Source of the DNA: Chloranthus sessilifolius | Taxonomy: Eukaryota; Streptophyta; Magnoliopsida; Chloranthales; Chloranthaceae | DNA: 64,000 nucleotides | Direction: 5' to 3' | Assembly: GCA_021018995.1 (NCBI GenBank) | Contig: CM037590.1 | Coordinates: 72,387,597-72,451,596 of the forward strand | Shown here: in pieces, positions 53,335 to 64,000 of the stretch | How positions within the stretch are numbered: position 1 is the stretch's first letter | Layout of the letters: each line of letters opens with the position of its first letter | The notes under the pieces: model-generated | What the model saw: the letters and a program-made list of their open reading frames with translations, nothing else | What the model was told of the DNA's origin: nothing | The model's database searches: none | Program-made: the position numbers and the translations under genes

Positions 53335-56095
53335 TGTCAAAGGTGAGCATTCATCTTCTCTGTCACTGTAATGGTCTTCTTGTAAGCGATGATGGCTTGT
53401 ATGAAGGTGGCCAACGAATGGTTCTTTCCATTTCGATGTGTATTTCTTATGAATAATTCATAAGGTGAATGTCCGTTGTTAGTTTTGCGAGGGCAGATGA
53501 AACAGTTTCCATAAAGCTCTCTATGAAGATAGTGAATACCCTTGTGCTTGCCGATATTTTGGACTCGGATGATTTGGCCTCCCCATTTACATTTTATAAA
53601 GCCAGGGTGGACGTTATAAATGTATTCATCATTATAGAACTGTTATCCTCTCGAGTTGAAGTTGAACAAGTACCTCTTGACAGGACTGATTTTATGAGTA
53701 ATAACTCATTTTAGCCATGTAAGTTTGAGGAGGATGGACATATATATGATACCGTTCGATTAGCTGATGATGGTGATTTTACGACGAACATGTCGACCAG
53801 GAAAGTAACTATTGATTTAGACGATGCTCCAGCTCCAGTTGGATCATATGATGACCCGCTAAAATATATGCATGGGTCACAATACTATCGTCAAGAGTTA
53901 GAGTACACGTCTAAGAGTGGGGAATGAAGACGATTTTGGTCATATCTTCCCCTGTAGATTCATAACTTGGTTGATTCGCAAATTATGTTCTACCATTCCA
54001 TCGATGGAAATTACCAGAGGAGCTAAACAATTCGATGAGCACCGCTACAGTGAAGGGTCTAGTCAAATGCTTGAGCACCTCTTCGGTGAAGGGCCTAGTC
54101 AAACAGATGAGCACCCCTTCGGTGAAGGGCCTAGTCAACCATGTCAGAACCCCACTGGTGAAGGATCTACTCAACCAACTGAGAACACCGCTGGTAAAGG
54201 GCATAGTCATCCTCAACCCACTAATGAAGATAACATAGAAGAGAATGTCCAAGACTACGATAGTGAATAAGATGGGTTTATAAAAGAGGATTCAAGAAAT
54301 TTCATGAGAGGCATTGATAATCCCGTAGTAGATGGAGATTACGAAAGGTTAGAGAAATCCGACGACTCTTCTGATCAAGATGTAGAAACCAAATACCAAA
54401 ATTGGGCGTTTAAAGTTAGAGAGATCTTCTGAGACAAGCAAACATTACAAAGAGCATTGAAAGAACACACGATAGAGAAAAACTTTCAAATCCGGCCCTT
54501 GAAAACTGCTAGTTATTGAGTGACAGTCGGATGCTATGAACCCGATTGTTCGTGGTGAATAAATGCGTCTAAGTTGATTGGACTCGACTCCTTCAAAATC
54601 AAGATGTTCAATAGTACTCACACATGCGGGGCCACTAAGATCGGAGTGCATGGTCACCGTAATATAACAGTCTCCTTCGTAGCCAACTATATACGGGACA
54701 AACTTATGAAAGGATTCGAATACACTCCTCCATCAATAATATTTGACATTATGAAAGCTTATAATGTACAAATTAAATATTCTAAGGCTTGGAGGGAGAA
54801 AGAGGTTGCCCTGAATAATATTAGAGGAAGTTGGCAAGGGCAATTTGTTGATCTATCAGCCTACGTGAAAGAGATGAAGAGAGTAGATCCTAATGTACGA
54901 ATATCGTTTCAACTTACGCTTGACGGTAAGTTTCAAAGATTTTTTTGAGGTTTTGGCTCGTGCATTGGAAGCTACCGCAATATACTTCTTTGCATATTGC
55001 TTGTAGATGGCACACACATACAGGGACATTTCGAAGGGATCCTACTTATCGCCTACCGTTAGCGTTCACCGTCGTCGAGTTAGAAGAAAATGATACATGG
55101 ATGTGGTTTCTTGAACGGGTAGGTGCGTTCATGATCAATCAATTTAACGAAGATTTTATTATTATCACAGAGAGGTCGAAGGGATTTATAAAGGTGGTGA
55201 AACAAATCTTTCTTAACGCATACTACAGCTACTGCATGCGACATATGACACAAAATTTGGCATACAAGTATCCTAAGAATGGTGCGTTAGATCTATGATG
55301 GTGTGATGCGCGTGCATTTTCAACAGACATATTTGATTATTTTATAAACAAAATCAAGAAAGATGTTGATCCTCGAGATTCGATTATATTTCAAAAATAG
55401 ACCTAAAACATTGGGCGCACGCACATTTCAAAGGAGGGCTGTATGATTCCCTTACTACGAATAATATTGAAAGCTTAAACAATGTACTGAAGATAACTTG
55501 GGAGAAACCAATTATCGACTTAATCAGAACTACTAGAGAAAAAGTTATCGACTATTTTTAAAAGCGCCTACATAGATCTGAGAATTGAAGAACCGTCCTC
55601 TGTCCAAAAGCAAACAAGCACATGAAGAAGGTGCTCCAATAGGCTAGTAGAAAGAGAGCTCAACCATACGGGTGCGATCAGTTCCAAGTGAATTCCAAAA
55701 ATTTTATTCATCACGTCGACTTGGAGCATAATATATGTACTTGCTATCGTTGGCTCATTCATGGTTCGCCATGTTTGCATGCTGTTACAGTCATCAATCG
55801 GAGATATTATGATTACCACAAGTTTTGTGAGAAGTGATTTTTCATCGCTTGCTTTAGACAAGCATACGACGAATAATAGGTTCCCACACTCAATAAAAGC
55901 CCATGGTCAATCCAAGCTGACCAACTACCAAAAAATATGGAAGTGAGACTGCCCTATAATTCATGAAAGCAAGTCGGACTTCCGAGGAAGAGAAGGATAC
56001 GATTTAAGGGTGAAGTTAGGGCCCTACAGTGTGGCAGGTGTAGTGAGTATGGTCACAATTGCAGGAGTTGCACGGTAGTAGGACAGATGGGTTGA
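53335..56095 (+). pseudogene. MULE transposase (Mutator superfamily), broken
   Basis: Parts in order: N-terminal module (53345-53712) with GLLVSDDGLYEGGQRMVLS and ISYE; a Ser/Glu-rich linker with the 12-residue repeat at 54049-54222; MuDR-type DNA-binding region (about 54400-54690) with LKEHTIEKNFQIRPLK, FKIKMFNSTHTCG; then YNVQIKYSKAWREKEVAL; the DDE core with LLVDGTHIQGHFEGILLIA (first Asp at 55006-55008), LPLAFTVVELEENDTWMWFL, IITERSKGF (family ISDRqkG, so the second Asp reads Glu), YCMRHMTQN; a SWIM zinc finger at 55673-55800 (CTCYRW...SPCLHAV); and a zinc knuckle near 56025-56070 (CGRCSEYGHNCRSC). Many stops and shifts make it inactive. Its promoter side was cut off by the outer retrotransposon. 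Confidence 0.88.
54049..54222 (+). repeat. 36-bp coding tandem repeat, 4.5 copies
   Basis: Units at 54049, 54085, 54121, 54157 and 54193 (partial), beginning GGTGAAGGGCCTAGTCAA. They encode a 12-residue repeat, GEGPSQ plus six variable residues, within the transposase linker. Confidence 0.9.
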
Positions 56096-57310
56096 TACAG
56101 TACATGCCTCCTATATATAGTAAATCGTATATTCTATCAATTACGAAAGTGGGACCGGTAGCATTCCATTAAGAGATTGGTAACTTGCATTTTTTATCTA
56201 TTACGAAATGAGAATTTTTTTGTTTGCATTTTTCATTGTGAAGGTACGTCGTGTCCAAAATACAACCCAAACGATTATTGTGGGTTTCCACCTCCGGCGG
56301 GAGCAAGGCATTGTTTACGCACTGAAACTTTCGAAGTGGTGGATGAGGAAAACTGTCACACTAATTTCACTACCACTAATAGGTACCACTTTTATTATAT
56401 GAAAATTTTTGTTTATAATGACCACCTTTGTAATTATTTTAAATTTCATGAGTGAAGAAGGAACCTTCGATACAGAATCATCCCCCAGAAATAAGACACC
56501 TTGGTATAGATTTGACACAAGTCATCTACTGATGGATGATAGGATTGTAATTCACACACGATGGATGGAGATAGATCGCATCCGGAAATAGTACAGGTAG
56601 CCGACTAGATTGTACAAAGAACGTTACGAGGTAAAGTTTGGTAGTAAATCTGATTCTCAATAGTTATAAATTTGGAATATAATATATAAGATGAATTGCC
56701 AATTTTGACTATACATTAGCTCAGAAACTTGGAATATACAAATTCAGTTAGTAATTTTTATAAATTTTGAATCCAATATTGATAATGTCAAAAAGTACAT
56801 TTTCTCATAACTTACAACCGTCGTATGTATGCAATCAATTACAGGATAACGATGAATGACCGTATAGACAGTCATAATCGATTGTATAAACAGTCGATAT
56901 TGATTGTATAAATAGTCATTGCTGACTATATATAGAGTCATTAGCGACTCTATAGGCAGTCGTCAATGACTATTCAAACAATCGACGACGACTGTTTAAA
57001 CAGTCGATATCAACTGTATAGGCAGTCGACAACAACAATCTATAAGATCATTCATCGCTTGTGCAATGACAAGAATAAACAAGAATATTTGCCTGAAATG
57101 TATGATCATCTTTTGAACGGACCATATCGTGGATTAGTAATTCAAGTTCGATTAAGGATGATTCAATCACGCTGACAGAAGATTTTATAAAAAGGATTTG
57201 GATAAATAAAATTTATGGTACAAAGATTTTGAACATAAAATGGATCTATTTGATATAGAATCATTTACATGACATGCATTTACATTACAATTTAATTTAC
57301 ATCTGAAAAA
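56096..57310. other. region between MULE transposase and Ulp1-like gene
   Basis: Short plus-strand frames (for example 56177-56455) give no recognised domain and could be decayed exons. It contains the 20-bp array at 56845-57040. Confidence 0.4.
56845..57040. repeat. about 20-bp degenerate array, second copy (MULE-associated)
   Basis: About nine units of the form GACTGTATAAACAGTCGATA/TTGATTGTATAAATAGTC at 18-21 bp spacing. Each is roughly inverted (GACTGT...ACAGTC). It resembles the array at 3479-3591, which was on the other side of the transposase before the outer insertion. Confidence 0.7.
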
Positions 57311-57343
57311 GACTATGAGGGTGGTGCATCTTCAGTAAGTTCT

Positions 57344-57857
57344 TCATCGGTTTCTAACCCCCCTATCGCCAAAGTATGTACCAAGGGAATGGCTAATTTT
57401 TGCCCTGATCTGACTCATTTTTTCTTGCGTGAAGTCGAATGTCTTCCCCGCCATGAAGTATTCCACATACTTCAACATGAACACCCCATAGTCCCACCGA
57501 TTGCTCTGTCGGGTAACGGATTTGATTCGGCAGTCAGTACTTGAGCAGGGATAGATCTTAGCGCTCAGTGTAGTGGAGTCTCCGTATAAATATAAGAGTG
57601 CAGGAAGGTACTAGGTCTATTTCAAAAAAGTGAAATGTCAGATAAGATAAGAAAACAGTGAAATTTTGTAAGTTTTGATAATTTATATTATATATACTTA
57701 CCAGCGAATTCAATTGGTCTGGATATTTGTCCTTAGAGAGCCTATCAAAAATAAGGTCTACGACCATTACCGATCGTGCGATAACTTTCACAATCACAAG
57801 TGCCCAATGTAATAAAATATTAGAATGAATTGGGACAAATATCTGCAAAGAAGAGTA
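57344..57857 (-). pseudogene. Ulp1-like (C48) cysteine protease fragment of the MULE, Cys to Tyr
   Basis: Ulp1 proteases cleave SUMO-type conjugates, and many plant MULEs carry such a gene. An exon starts after a splice acceptor (CTTTGCAG, 57851) and reads IFVPIHSNILLHWALVIVKV (catalytic His in HW) and VMVVDLIFD (Asp). A GTAAGT donor near 57703 and an acceptor GAAATAG near 57613 fit an intron. Downstream it reads RQSNRWDYGVFMLKYVEYFM and SQIRAKISHSLGTYFG. The family has Q....DCGVF. Here the Cys codon is TAT (57489-57491), so the nucleophile is lost by one transition. A shift also separates the parts. The upstream exons lie beyond the third element, which inserted in the preceding intron. Confidence 0.7.
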
Positions 57858-58586
57858 TAATGTTAGAGGTTACGATTTAAAAATTTTAAGAATAGGGTCA
57901 CGATGATGTGCTCATTATGAAAAATAAAGAGTCGCCACCTGGATCTTTTGGTTTCTCGGGAAACCTCAAATCAATATTAAATGCATCGAAGTATCGAATA
58001 TGGCTCTGATTTACCGATTCACGCCAAAGGCTCTTGGGTAGGAGCTTTGGTTTTCGATCGGGAAGGTGTTAGGCACCCGATCAATCCGCTCAAATGTGGT
58101 CTCTACTTATGGCCAAAATAAAGGAAAAATAAAAATGAAAAGAACACTTCCTCTTGCCCAAAGGCACGTTGATCCTATTTGTGTCCCTCCGCAATTACTG
58201 AGATTTCAGCAGCGTAACGATACAAATTCAAGGATAAAAGAAAAGCTAAGAAGTTAGAGGAGTAGAGGGGAGAGTCGGGGCTCTCGGGCCCTTGTAGCAC
58301 AACTGTGGACCTTCGCATAGGTGTACTTGATGAGCTTCAGATAGCTTGAGTGGTTGAAGAGTGGGTTCTAACCTCTAAGACTTGATAGCTAAGGGGTAGA
58401 GGAAGAAGGCTAGGGGATAGCTTTCTCCTAGACTCAAAGGTTTTTGATGGAAGATGGGGTTTCTAAGGTGGTTTTGAATTCTGAAATTTGTATGGGTTTT
58501 TGGTGCACCAAAGGGGAGAAAGGGATCTCTTAATCTTTTTCTCTCTTGGAAAATTTTCAACCCATTTGCAAGGGGGGGTGCCTCTC

Positions 58587-58594
58587 TATTTATA
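58587..58594 (-). promoter_or_regulatory. TATA box in LTR C
   Basis: Minus strand TTCTATAAATAGAGAGG, at the position matching 25496-25503. Confidence 0.6.
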
Positions 58595-58870
58595 GAAAAA
58601 GAGAGGGTTAGGGGGTACTTAAAAGCTAATTAGGGTTAGCAATTAGATAATTTTTATATCTAAGGTTTCCTAGGATCTTAAGGGCTTGGAAAGATGTGAA
58701 TTGGGTTCAATGGTAGATGATAGGGTGAGGTTTCAAATGACTAAAGGGTTGCAAATAGGGTAAGTGGGGGTGCAACAGTCCTAATGAAACCCACCCTAAA
58801 CATTGGGATGGTCAACAAGTCAAACCCTAAAAGTAAAATTAGGGCAAAATGCAAGTTTACTGTAGCTAAG

Positions 58871-59066
58871 CCTGATGTGTGTATTATCCACACCAGGCAT
58901 ATGTATAGTGTCTGGGAAGTCCAGAGCCCGCTGGGGGGCCCATCTATGTTTGGCGTGTATAATATACACGCCAAGCCATTTCTGGAAAAAAATGGCTCGG
59001 CATGTATAATATACATGCCAGGTAGCATTTCTCCAGAAATGGCCTAACGTGTGTATTTCACCCGCC
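58871..59066 (-). promoter_or_regulatory. four dyad units in LTR C, with symmetric base changes
   Basis: Units at 58871-58897 (CCTGATGTGTGTATTATCCA then CACCAGG), 58951-58973 (GCGTGTATAATATACACGC core), 58999-59019 (GCATGTATAATATACATGC core) and 59046-59066 (degenerate). Compared with GCGTATATAATATATACGC of the inner element, the changes at positions 5 and 15, and 3 and 17, are paired so that symmetry is kept. Confidence 0.75.
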
Positions 59067-59420
59067 AGGCATGCCCATGTCCTCGCGAGGTTCTCGAGAG
59101 GTTCAACTAGGTGCAATTTTTGAGTATTTTTCGAATTGTCATAACTTTTGAAGTATGACTCGGATCGAGGTGATTCTTGGCTTGTTGGAAAGCTGGGAAC
59201 CTCTACTTTTCAATGGTATGAGATTCAGTCTTAGTAGAGGTCCCTACCAGCCCTGAAACATCCTTCCCTAGAGGTTGAGGATAATTCCTAATGGTTTAGG
59301 CAAGTTTTTAAGGGTTTGAGAAGGTTCCTAGGAGTATGGGAGATGCTATCGGAAGATCTGAGGTGCGCCTCTCTCGAAGTATGTTTCGATCGGGCCTTGG
59401 GCTGAATTTCGGTGTCTACA

Positions 59421-59465
59421 GATGCTCGTCTTTGGTATCCGATCACTACTAATCGAATGCCAAAG
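59421..59465 (-). promoter_or_regulatory. polypurine-tract region and hairpin of the third element
   Basis: Minus strand ACCAAAGACGAGCATC before the LTR start; the tract has two pyrimidines compared with the inner one. Hairpin 59430-59465: CTTTGGTATCCGAT, loop, AATCGAATGCCAAAG. Confidence 0.65.
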
Positions 59466-62149
59466 ACAAGAGACATTCGAATAGGCCTAAGGCAACACTG
59501 ACGGGTCCTCGATATTCATAACGAACCTCAAACATTCGGTGGGTAACATAGTGAGTAAACAGAAGCCCTGTATGTCGCAAAAAATGTCCGTTCCTCAAGG
59601 CTATCGGTCTCTAAGCGCTTAACGACATTACTATGCATAACTGAGATGGTACAAGTTATGAAAGCCCAATGTGTTGGGAAAAATGTCCGCTTCTCAAAGT
59701 GATTGAAGATATTCGATGCTCAAGTTTCATTATGAATAAAACAGTTCTATGAGTGAGAGGGTGATTAACCCATACTTAAAGATAGGCGTGAAGCAAGTAC
59801 GCGAAGATCCATAGCTTGTGTCCAATCACACGAGGCATTGATTGCCCCATTTGACCGGCCACGGGTGCCCCTGCGTGAAGCAGGGTTCGAGGTCTTTTGG
59901 CGAACCTATTGATCTCGAAGTTAATTTAGCACGACTACCCAAGTAGAGCGAATTGATGTCACAACACTTTTTGAGAGTATGTGCTACTTTTGATAATGTG
60001 TCTGGGATCAACATGATCTAGAGTACCTAACTTCAAATAATACTGGATAGATCTGGCCAAAATTGGGTGCCTACCGAAGGAGGCACTCAATCTTGGTCTC
60101 CATCAACGATGATCTTATTATCAAATAATTATGAAAGAACATGCACTCATCAAGGGTAGATAACAACAAGGGGAAATGGACCCATCCGGATATAATTTAT
60201 GAGAACAAATGGCCATCCAACAGATACCCAGGCACGAGGCATACACTTTACGGGGATATCGTACAAATGCAGGTTTAAGCCTGTACCCTAGAATGAGCCC
60301 TTCAGAATGCATGTTTGAACATAGTCATTCGATAGGTAAATTTCTTTATTGACAAGTTGGTTTTAACCAACGATTGATCTTTTTCTAAGGAATTAGAAAC
60401 TTAAGACACTTAAGTATACGTGAATCCAAAAATGGAGCGCTTGGCGCAAGGATTTAGCAGTGGAATCAACCTGATCGAAACATTGACCGTTTGATCGGGA
60501 TTGACACTGTTGCTCCTACTTCAAAGTAGGATCTAAAGATCTAAGGCGAAACTTAGATTTAGGACATTAATTTAACATAGCTGCGTTGTGGATAAAATAT
60601 TGACATTTATTGCATTGGAGCATGCATGTGCATAGCTGTGCGTGATAAAAAGTATCACGAAAATACATATATTTTTTTTTCCAATGATTCATTTTTTTCT
60701 TGAATAGACCGATGTCTATGGAGAGATGCTTTATTTGATCTGTCCATCACTGAGAAGTTGCAGGCTTCAAGGCTTTGGACCATTTGATGTTCCTACACAT
60801 TCTCAAGAAAGCGTCAGTCCTTTTTTTGTTTATATAGGTAACAATATGCATCCTAATTAATAGAAAGAGAAGCAAACCTTTACCTATACATTTTTAATTT
60901 TCAAGATTTATATATATTTGGATTTTTATTTTCAGATATTATTTTTTGTTCTTTTCCTTTATTTTTGATATGAAAGTACGATGATGTAAATATGTACATG
61001 GAAGGAGTTTAGATTTTTCTAGATTTCTTGTTTTTGTTGTTTTTCTTTCTTTTCTTCTTCTTTTTTTATCTAATGCCTTAACAATGAGGCGAAGTAACGG
61101 GTCCCATTTTGAGCATAGTCGAACCCATTCATGGGGTCGGACCTGAGTGAGGTTCAAAATTTTTACCAAGGTCAGAACATCCATTCCTTTGGATCAAATC
61201 AAACTTTTCTCCTTACCTCTAGTCATACGTTTGATGGTGCAGTCTGAAGATATACCTGATCAAGACCTGATTTGAGCAAACATGAGCGGTCCAATTGGCG
61301 ACCAGATAATTCGAAAGTGTAACCGAAGGATTAGCTGAAAGATATTTATTTTCTCTTCTATTTTCCTTTTTTTTCAACCCTTTTTTACTCACAGCACCCA
61401 AGACAGGTTTTTTTTGCCGTGCCCATCGTTGCCCTCTTTTTTACTCGTAGCGCATTTTAAGGTTTTCACCTGGTCCGCACAAGCTCGCTATTTTTACCCA
61501 TGGCGCCCTTTCGAGTTTTCACCACGTCCTTTTTGCTTTGAGCTTGTATTTTTTCTTTTCCTTTTCTTTTTTATTTTCTCAAAGGCCATGACATGGACGT
61601 TGACTCTATCATAGCCGGCTGGATGGAGTTCGTTTGTCATCTCTCAGCTTGGCTCGTGCTAACTCAATGAATACTGTGACTACTCGTAGACCTTAAAGAG
61701 GGCTTTTTCTTAGGATGTATCTTGGCCATGGGATAGGTTAGGAATTTTGAAGGTATTCTTGAGTTAAGAAAGTTTCCTTGATAGAGTTTCAGTTGCCGTA
61801 ATACACTTCTTCCTTAGGGAATTTTGACTGTACATGCCCCACTTTTTCTTTTTTATTCTTCTTACTTTTTTTCAGACATCCTCTTTTTGGGATTTTGCTT
61901 TTCTATTTTTTTAGGATTTGATAGTAACTCTTTTTCTCCTTCTTTTATTTGGTATATACACTTTTTCCATCTTCTTTTTGGGGAGGGGTTTATGAAAGAA
62001 AGGTCAATGGCTCAACGGGTGTAGTAAAGGGTATGATCATTTGGAGACACTTTTTGGCTACTTGACTTTGAAATAATGACCTCTTTTTTAAAGTATCCTT
62101 AAGCAATCACATATCCATTTTTATCAGTACATATCTTATTGTGGGAGAT
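59466..62149. other. third element 3' non-coding region
   Basis: No gene recognised. The distal half matches parts of 26420-28250 and the proximal half matches 34650-35723 of the inner element. The 5.6-kb antisense gene block of the inner element has no counterpart here. Confidence 0.55.
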
Positions 62150-63210
62150 TTAGGAATAGAATCGTCGAATGTATCTAGCGTTGATTAGCTCAGGAAAATG
62201 ATCTCCGTCCATGGTGGTGAGGCAGAGCGCGTATCCAGGGAGTACTTCTTGGATTACGAAGGGCCCTTGCCAGTTGGGCTTAAATTTCTCTCTTGGATCG
62301 GTGTGGAGAGATGGGAAGATTTTCTTGAGTATTGTGTCACCCACCTTTAAATATCGACCGCGAACATGTTTGTTGTAAGCGCGTGCGACTCACCTTAGAT
62401 AGGCTAGGTGTGACACAAGGCTAAGAGCCTTTTCTTATCAAGCAAGCCCAGTTGTTCAAAATGGGACCTCTCTCTTTTGGCTTTCGGTAGATCAGATTCG
62501 ATGAGAATACGGAGTGAAGGTACTTCAACCTCAATTGGCACTACTGCCTCGGTTCCATACACAAGGGAGAAGGGTGTTGCCCCTATAGCGGTATGGATTG
62601 ATGTTCGGTAAGCCCATAGTGCAAATGGTAATATTTTATTCCAGTCGCAGTATGTGATGACCATCTTCTCAAGAATGCGGACGACTATTTTGTTAGCAGC
62701 TTCTATAGCCCCATTGGTTTGCGGTCGATGTGGTGATGAGCGATGATGTTTTATTTTGTACTACTCGCAGAAGGCTCTTATGCGCTTGTTCGCGAAGTTG
62801 GTGCCATTGTCCTTGATGCTGTCCTTGGGTACGCCAAATCGACACAATGTTACTTTTGATGAATTTTTCAACATGGCTGGCCATGATATTATGTAAGAAG
62901 CTGCCTCGACTCATTTGGTAAAGTACTTGATGGCGACGAGGATGAACTAATGCCCTTTTGAAGCTTTCAGATTGACCTTTTCAATGGCATTGAGGCCCTA
63001 TGTTACAAATTGCCATAGAGTGGTCATGTTGTGTAGATTAATAGCAGGAGCATGTATCAGACTGGAGTGTTCTTGGCATTTTTAGCACTTCTGCACATGC
63101 TTATAACAGTTAGCTTTCATGATAGTCTAGAAATATCCTTGTCGTAGGATCTTATTGGTGAGCATGTGTCCATTGACGTGGGCCCCGCACACTCCTTTAT
63201 GATGTTGGCT
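62150..63210 (-). pseudogene. third element integrase
   Basis: Best frames: 62664-62404 (ILPFALWAYRTSIHTAIGAT, GTEAVVPIEVEVPSLRILIE) and 62344-62150 (KFKPNWQGPFVIQEVLPGYA ... RYIRRFYS-stop). The zinc region and catalytic core (62690-63200) are scattered over several frames with multiple stops. The order matches the inner integrase. Confidence 0.8.
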
Positions 63211-64000
63211 GCCTTGCCCTTAGTAAGGCATCTGAGCAAGATGTTTTTTATATGATTGCCTGTATAGGTACTCGCCACAGATGAAGTAGTTCACCGCTAA
63301 ATGTTGGACAGTCCGTCTGTCCGTTTTGGATGTACCTTTAGGGAAAGTTTGAGTTTCAAGGAAGTTCTTGATATCTGAGAACCATGGTGACTCATCGTCT
63401 GACTTTAGGGGTTCTTCGCTTATAAGGTAGAAGGCCGGCTCCTCCCTCTGCTCAATCATGATTAGCTTCATCATGACAGCATAGGGGATTTCTACCATTG
63501 ATGCGAAGGTTGCTAACGCGTTGGCGAAGTGATTTCTTACTCGTGAGACATAGGAGAAGGAAATATCATCAAAAAAACCAATCAGATCCTCCAGATGCTC
63601 GTGATATGGGATCAACTTCTCATCTTTTGTATTCCAATCTCTGTTCGTCAGGCATATGATCAACTGTGAGTCGCCAAACACCCTTAGATGAGTTAGTTTT
63701 AGGTCCAAGGCTGCCTGTAGGCCTACTGCACATGCCTTATATTCGGCCATGTTGTTTGTGCATGGGAAGTTGAGCTTGATGGAGACTGGTTCTTGAGATC
63801 CTTTTGACGAGTTTAGGATGGCACCAATCCCTTGACCTTCGACATTTGCTGCTTTGTCGAAGTGCATTACCCATGATTCCTCTATCTCCTGTGTTATCTT
63901 CTGTCATAAACAAGATGTCTTCATCTGGGAATTCAGTTTTCAAAGGCTCATAGTCAAGTAAGGGGTTCTCGGCAAGATGATCGGCAAGTGCTTGCCCCTT
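63211..64000 (-). pseudogene. third element second RNase H, partial at window end
   Basis: The frame 63867-63220 reads MHFDKAANVEGQGIGAIL (family FDGA), CTNNMAEYKACAVGLQAAL, HLRVFGDSQLIICL and HFANALATFAS (family ADALATLA, so one catalytic Asp reads Asn). A one-base shift near 63880 splits it from FPDEDILFMTEDNTGD upstream. The first RNase H and RT lie outside the window. Confidence 0.85.

Larger units (their letters stand above)
57861..59420 (-). repeat. LTR C (3' LTR of the third element)
   Basis: In element orientation it starts TGTAGACACCGAAATTCAGC. The far end is placed at TGTTAGAGG (57861) because that gives the length of LTRs A and B, but without the partner LTR the end is not proven. 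It shares CAAATCAATATT, CCAAAGGCTCT...GGTAGG, GGCACCCGATCAA and a TATA box (58587-58594) with LTR A. Confidence 0.8.
57861..64000 (-). mobile_element. third Tat-lineage element, 3' part (continues past the window)
   Basis: Related to the inner element: its 3' LTR (57861-59420), hairpin and polypurine-tract region, a 2.7-kb non-coding 3' region, integrase and second RNase H on the minus strand. The 5' half lies outside the window. Sequence similarity to the inner element is patchy, so it is a sister subfamily. It has no antisense genes between integrase and LTR. Confidence 0.88.

Noticed and set aside
53917..54270. Independent gene with GEGPSQ repeats
   Set aside because: The frame lies between the MULE N-terminal module and its DNA-binding region on the same strand and is best read as the transposase linker.

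Overview
The window is plant nuclear DNA (angiosperm; species not identifiable from sequence alone). It is made almost entirely of nested transposable elements. I find no intact host gene, rRNA, tRNA or CRISPR array. The case for a plant is: giant Ty3/gypsy elements of the Tat lineage (Ogre/Retand/Grande-like, with a second RNase H domain after the first), a Mutator-like element (MULE) with a Ulp1-type protease gene, CACTA and MULE-type MITEs, a tRNA-derived SINE, and plant-specific domains (plant mobile domain, and a domain resembling DUF7745).

Layout. 1-459 is the 3' end of an LTR. 460-3586 is older intergenic DNA with small elements. 3592-53275 is one full-length plus-strand Tat element ('outer'), flanked by the target duplication AGTAT and inserted into a MULE whose transposase resumes at about 53335-56090. 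The outer element has 2.4-kb LTRs and a decayed gag-protease-RT-RNase H-RNase H-integrase order at 6.4-15.0 kb, then a long 3' region. That 3' region contains a solo LTR of another family (16619-19032, duplication CCTGC), an antisense plant-mobile-domain gene (22810 to about 19040) and a second full-length Tat element ('inner', 24793-47604, minus strand, duplication GTTCT). The inner element has 1.57-1.58-kb LTRs, a complete but mutated gag-pol at 44.6-35.7 kb, and two genes antisense to it: a spliced plant-mobile-domain gene (about 28.6-31.7 kb) and a DUF7745-like coiled-coil gene (32.7-34.1 kb). Without its insertions the outer element is about 24.4 kb; the inner is 22.8 kb. From 57861 to the window end is a third, minus-strand Tat element related to the inner one. 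It interrupts a Ulp1-like protease gene of the MULE and runs off the window. It lacks the antisense gene cassette in the part visible.

Most striking signal. Each Tat family carries its own clusters of 19-30 bp dyad-symmetric motifs. The clusters recur in the LTR upstream of the TATA box and again upstream of the antisense genes inside the same element. In the third element the dyads differ from the inner ones by paired changes that keep the symmetry. The outer element also has an irregularly spaced array of about 20 copies of a 12-bp motif (GTCCCATCRCGA). I suggest, as inference only, that the antisense proteins or their targets form a self-regulatory or anti-silencing system that recognises element-specific motif arrays, by analogy with VANC proteins of VANDAL transposons. 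All coding regions here carry stops or frameshifts, so this window holds relics of such a system.
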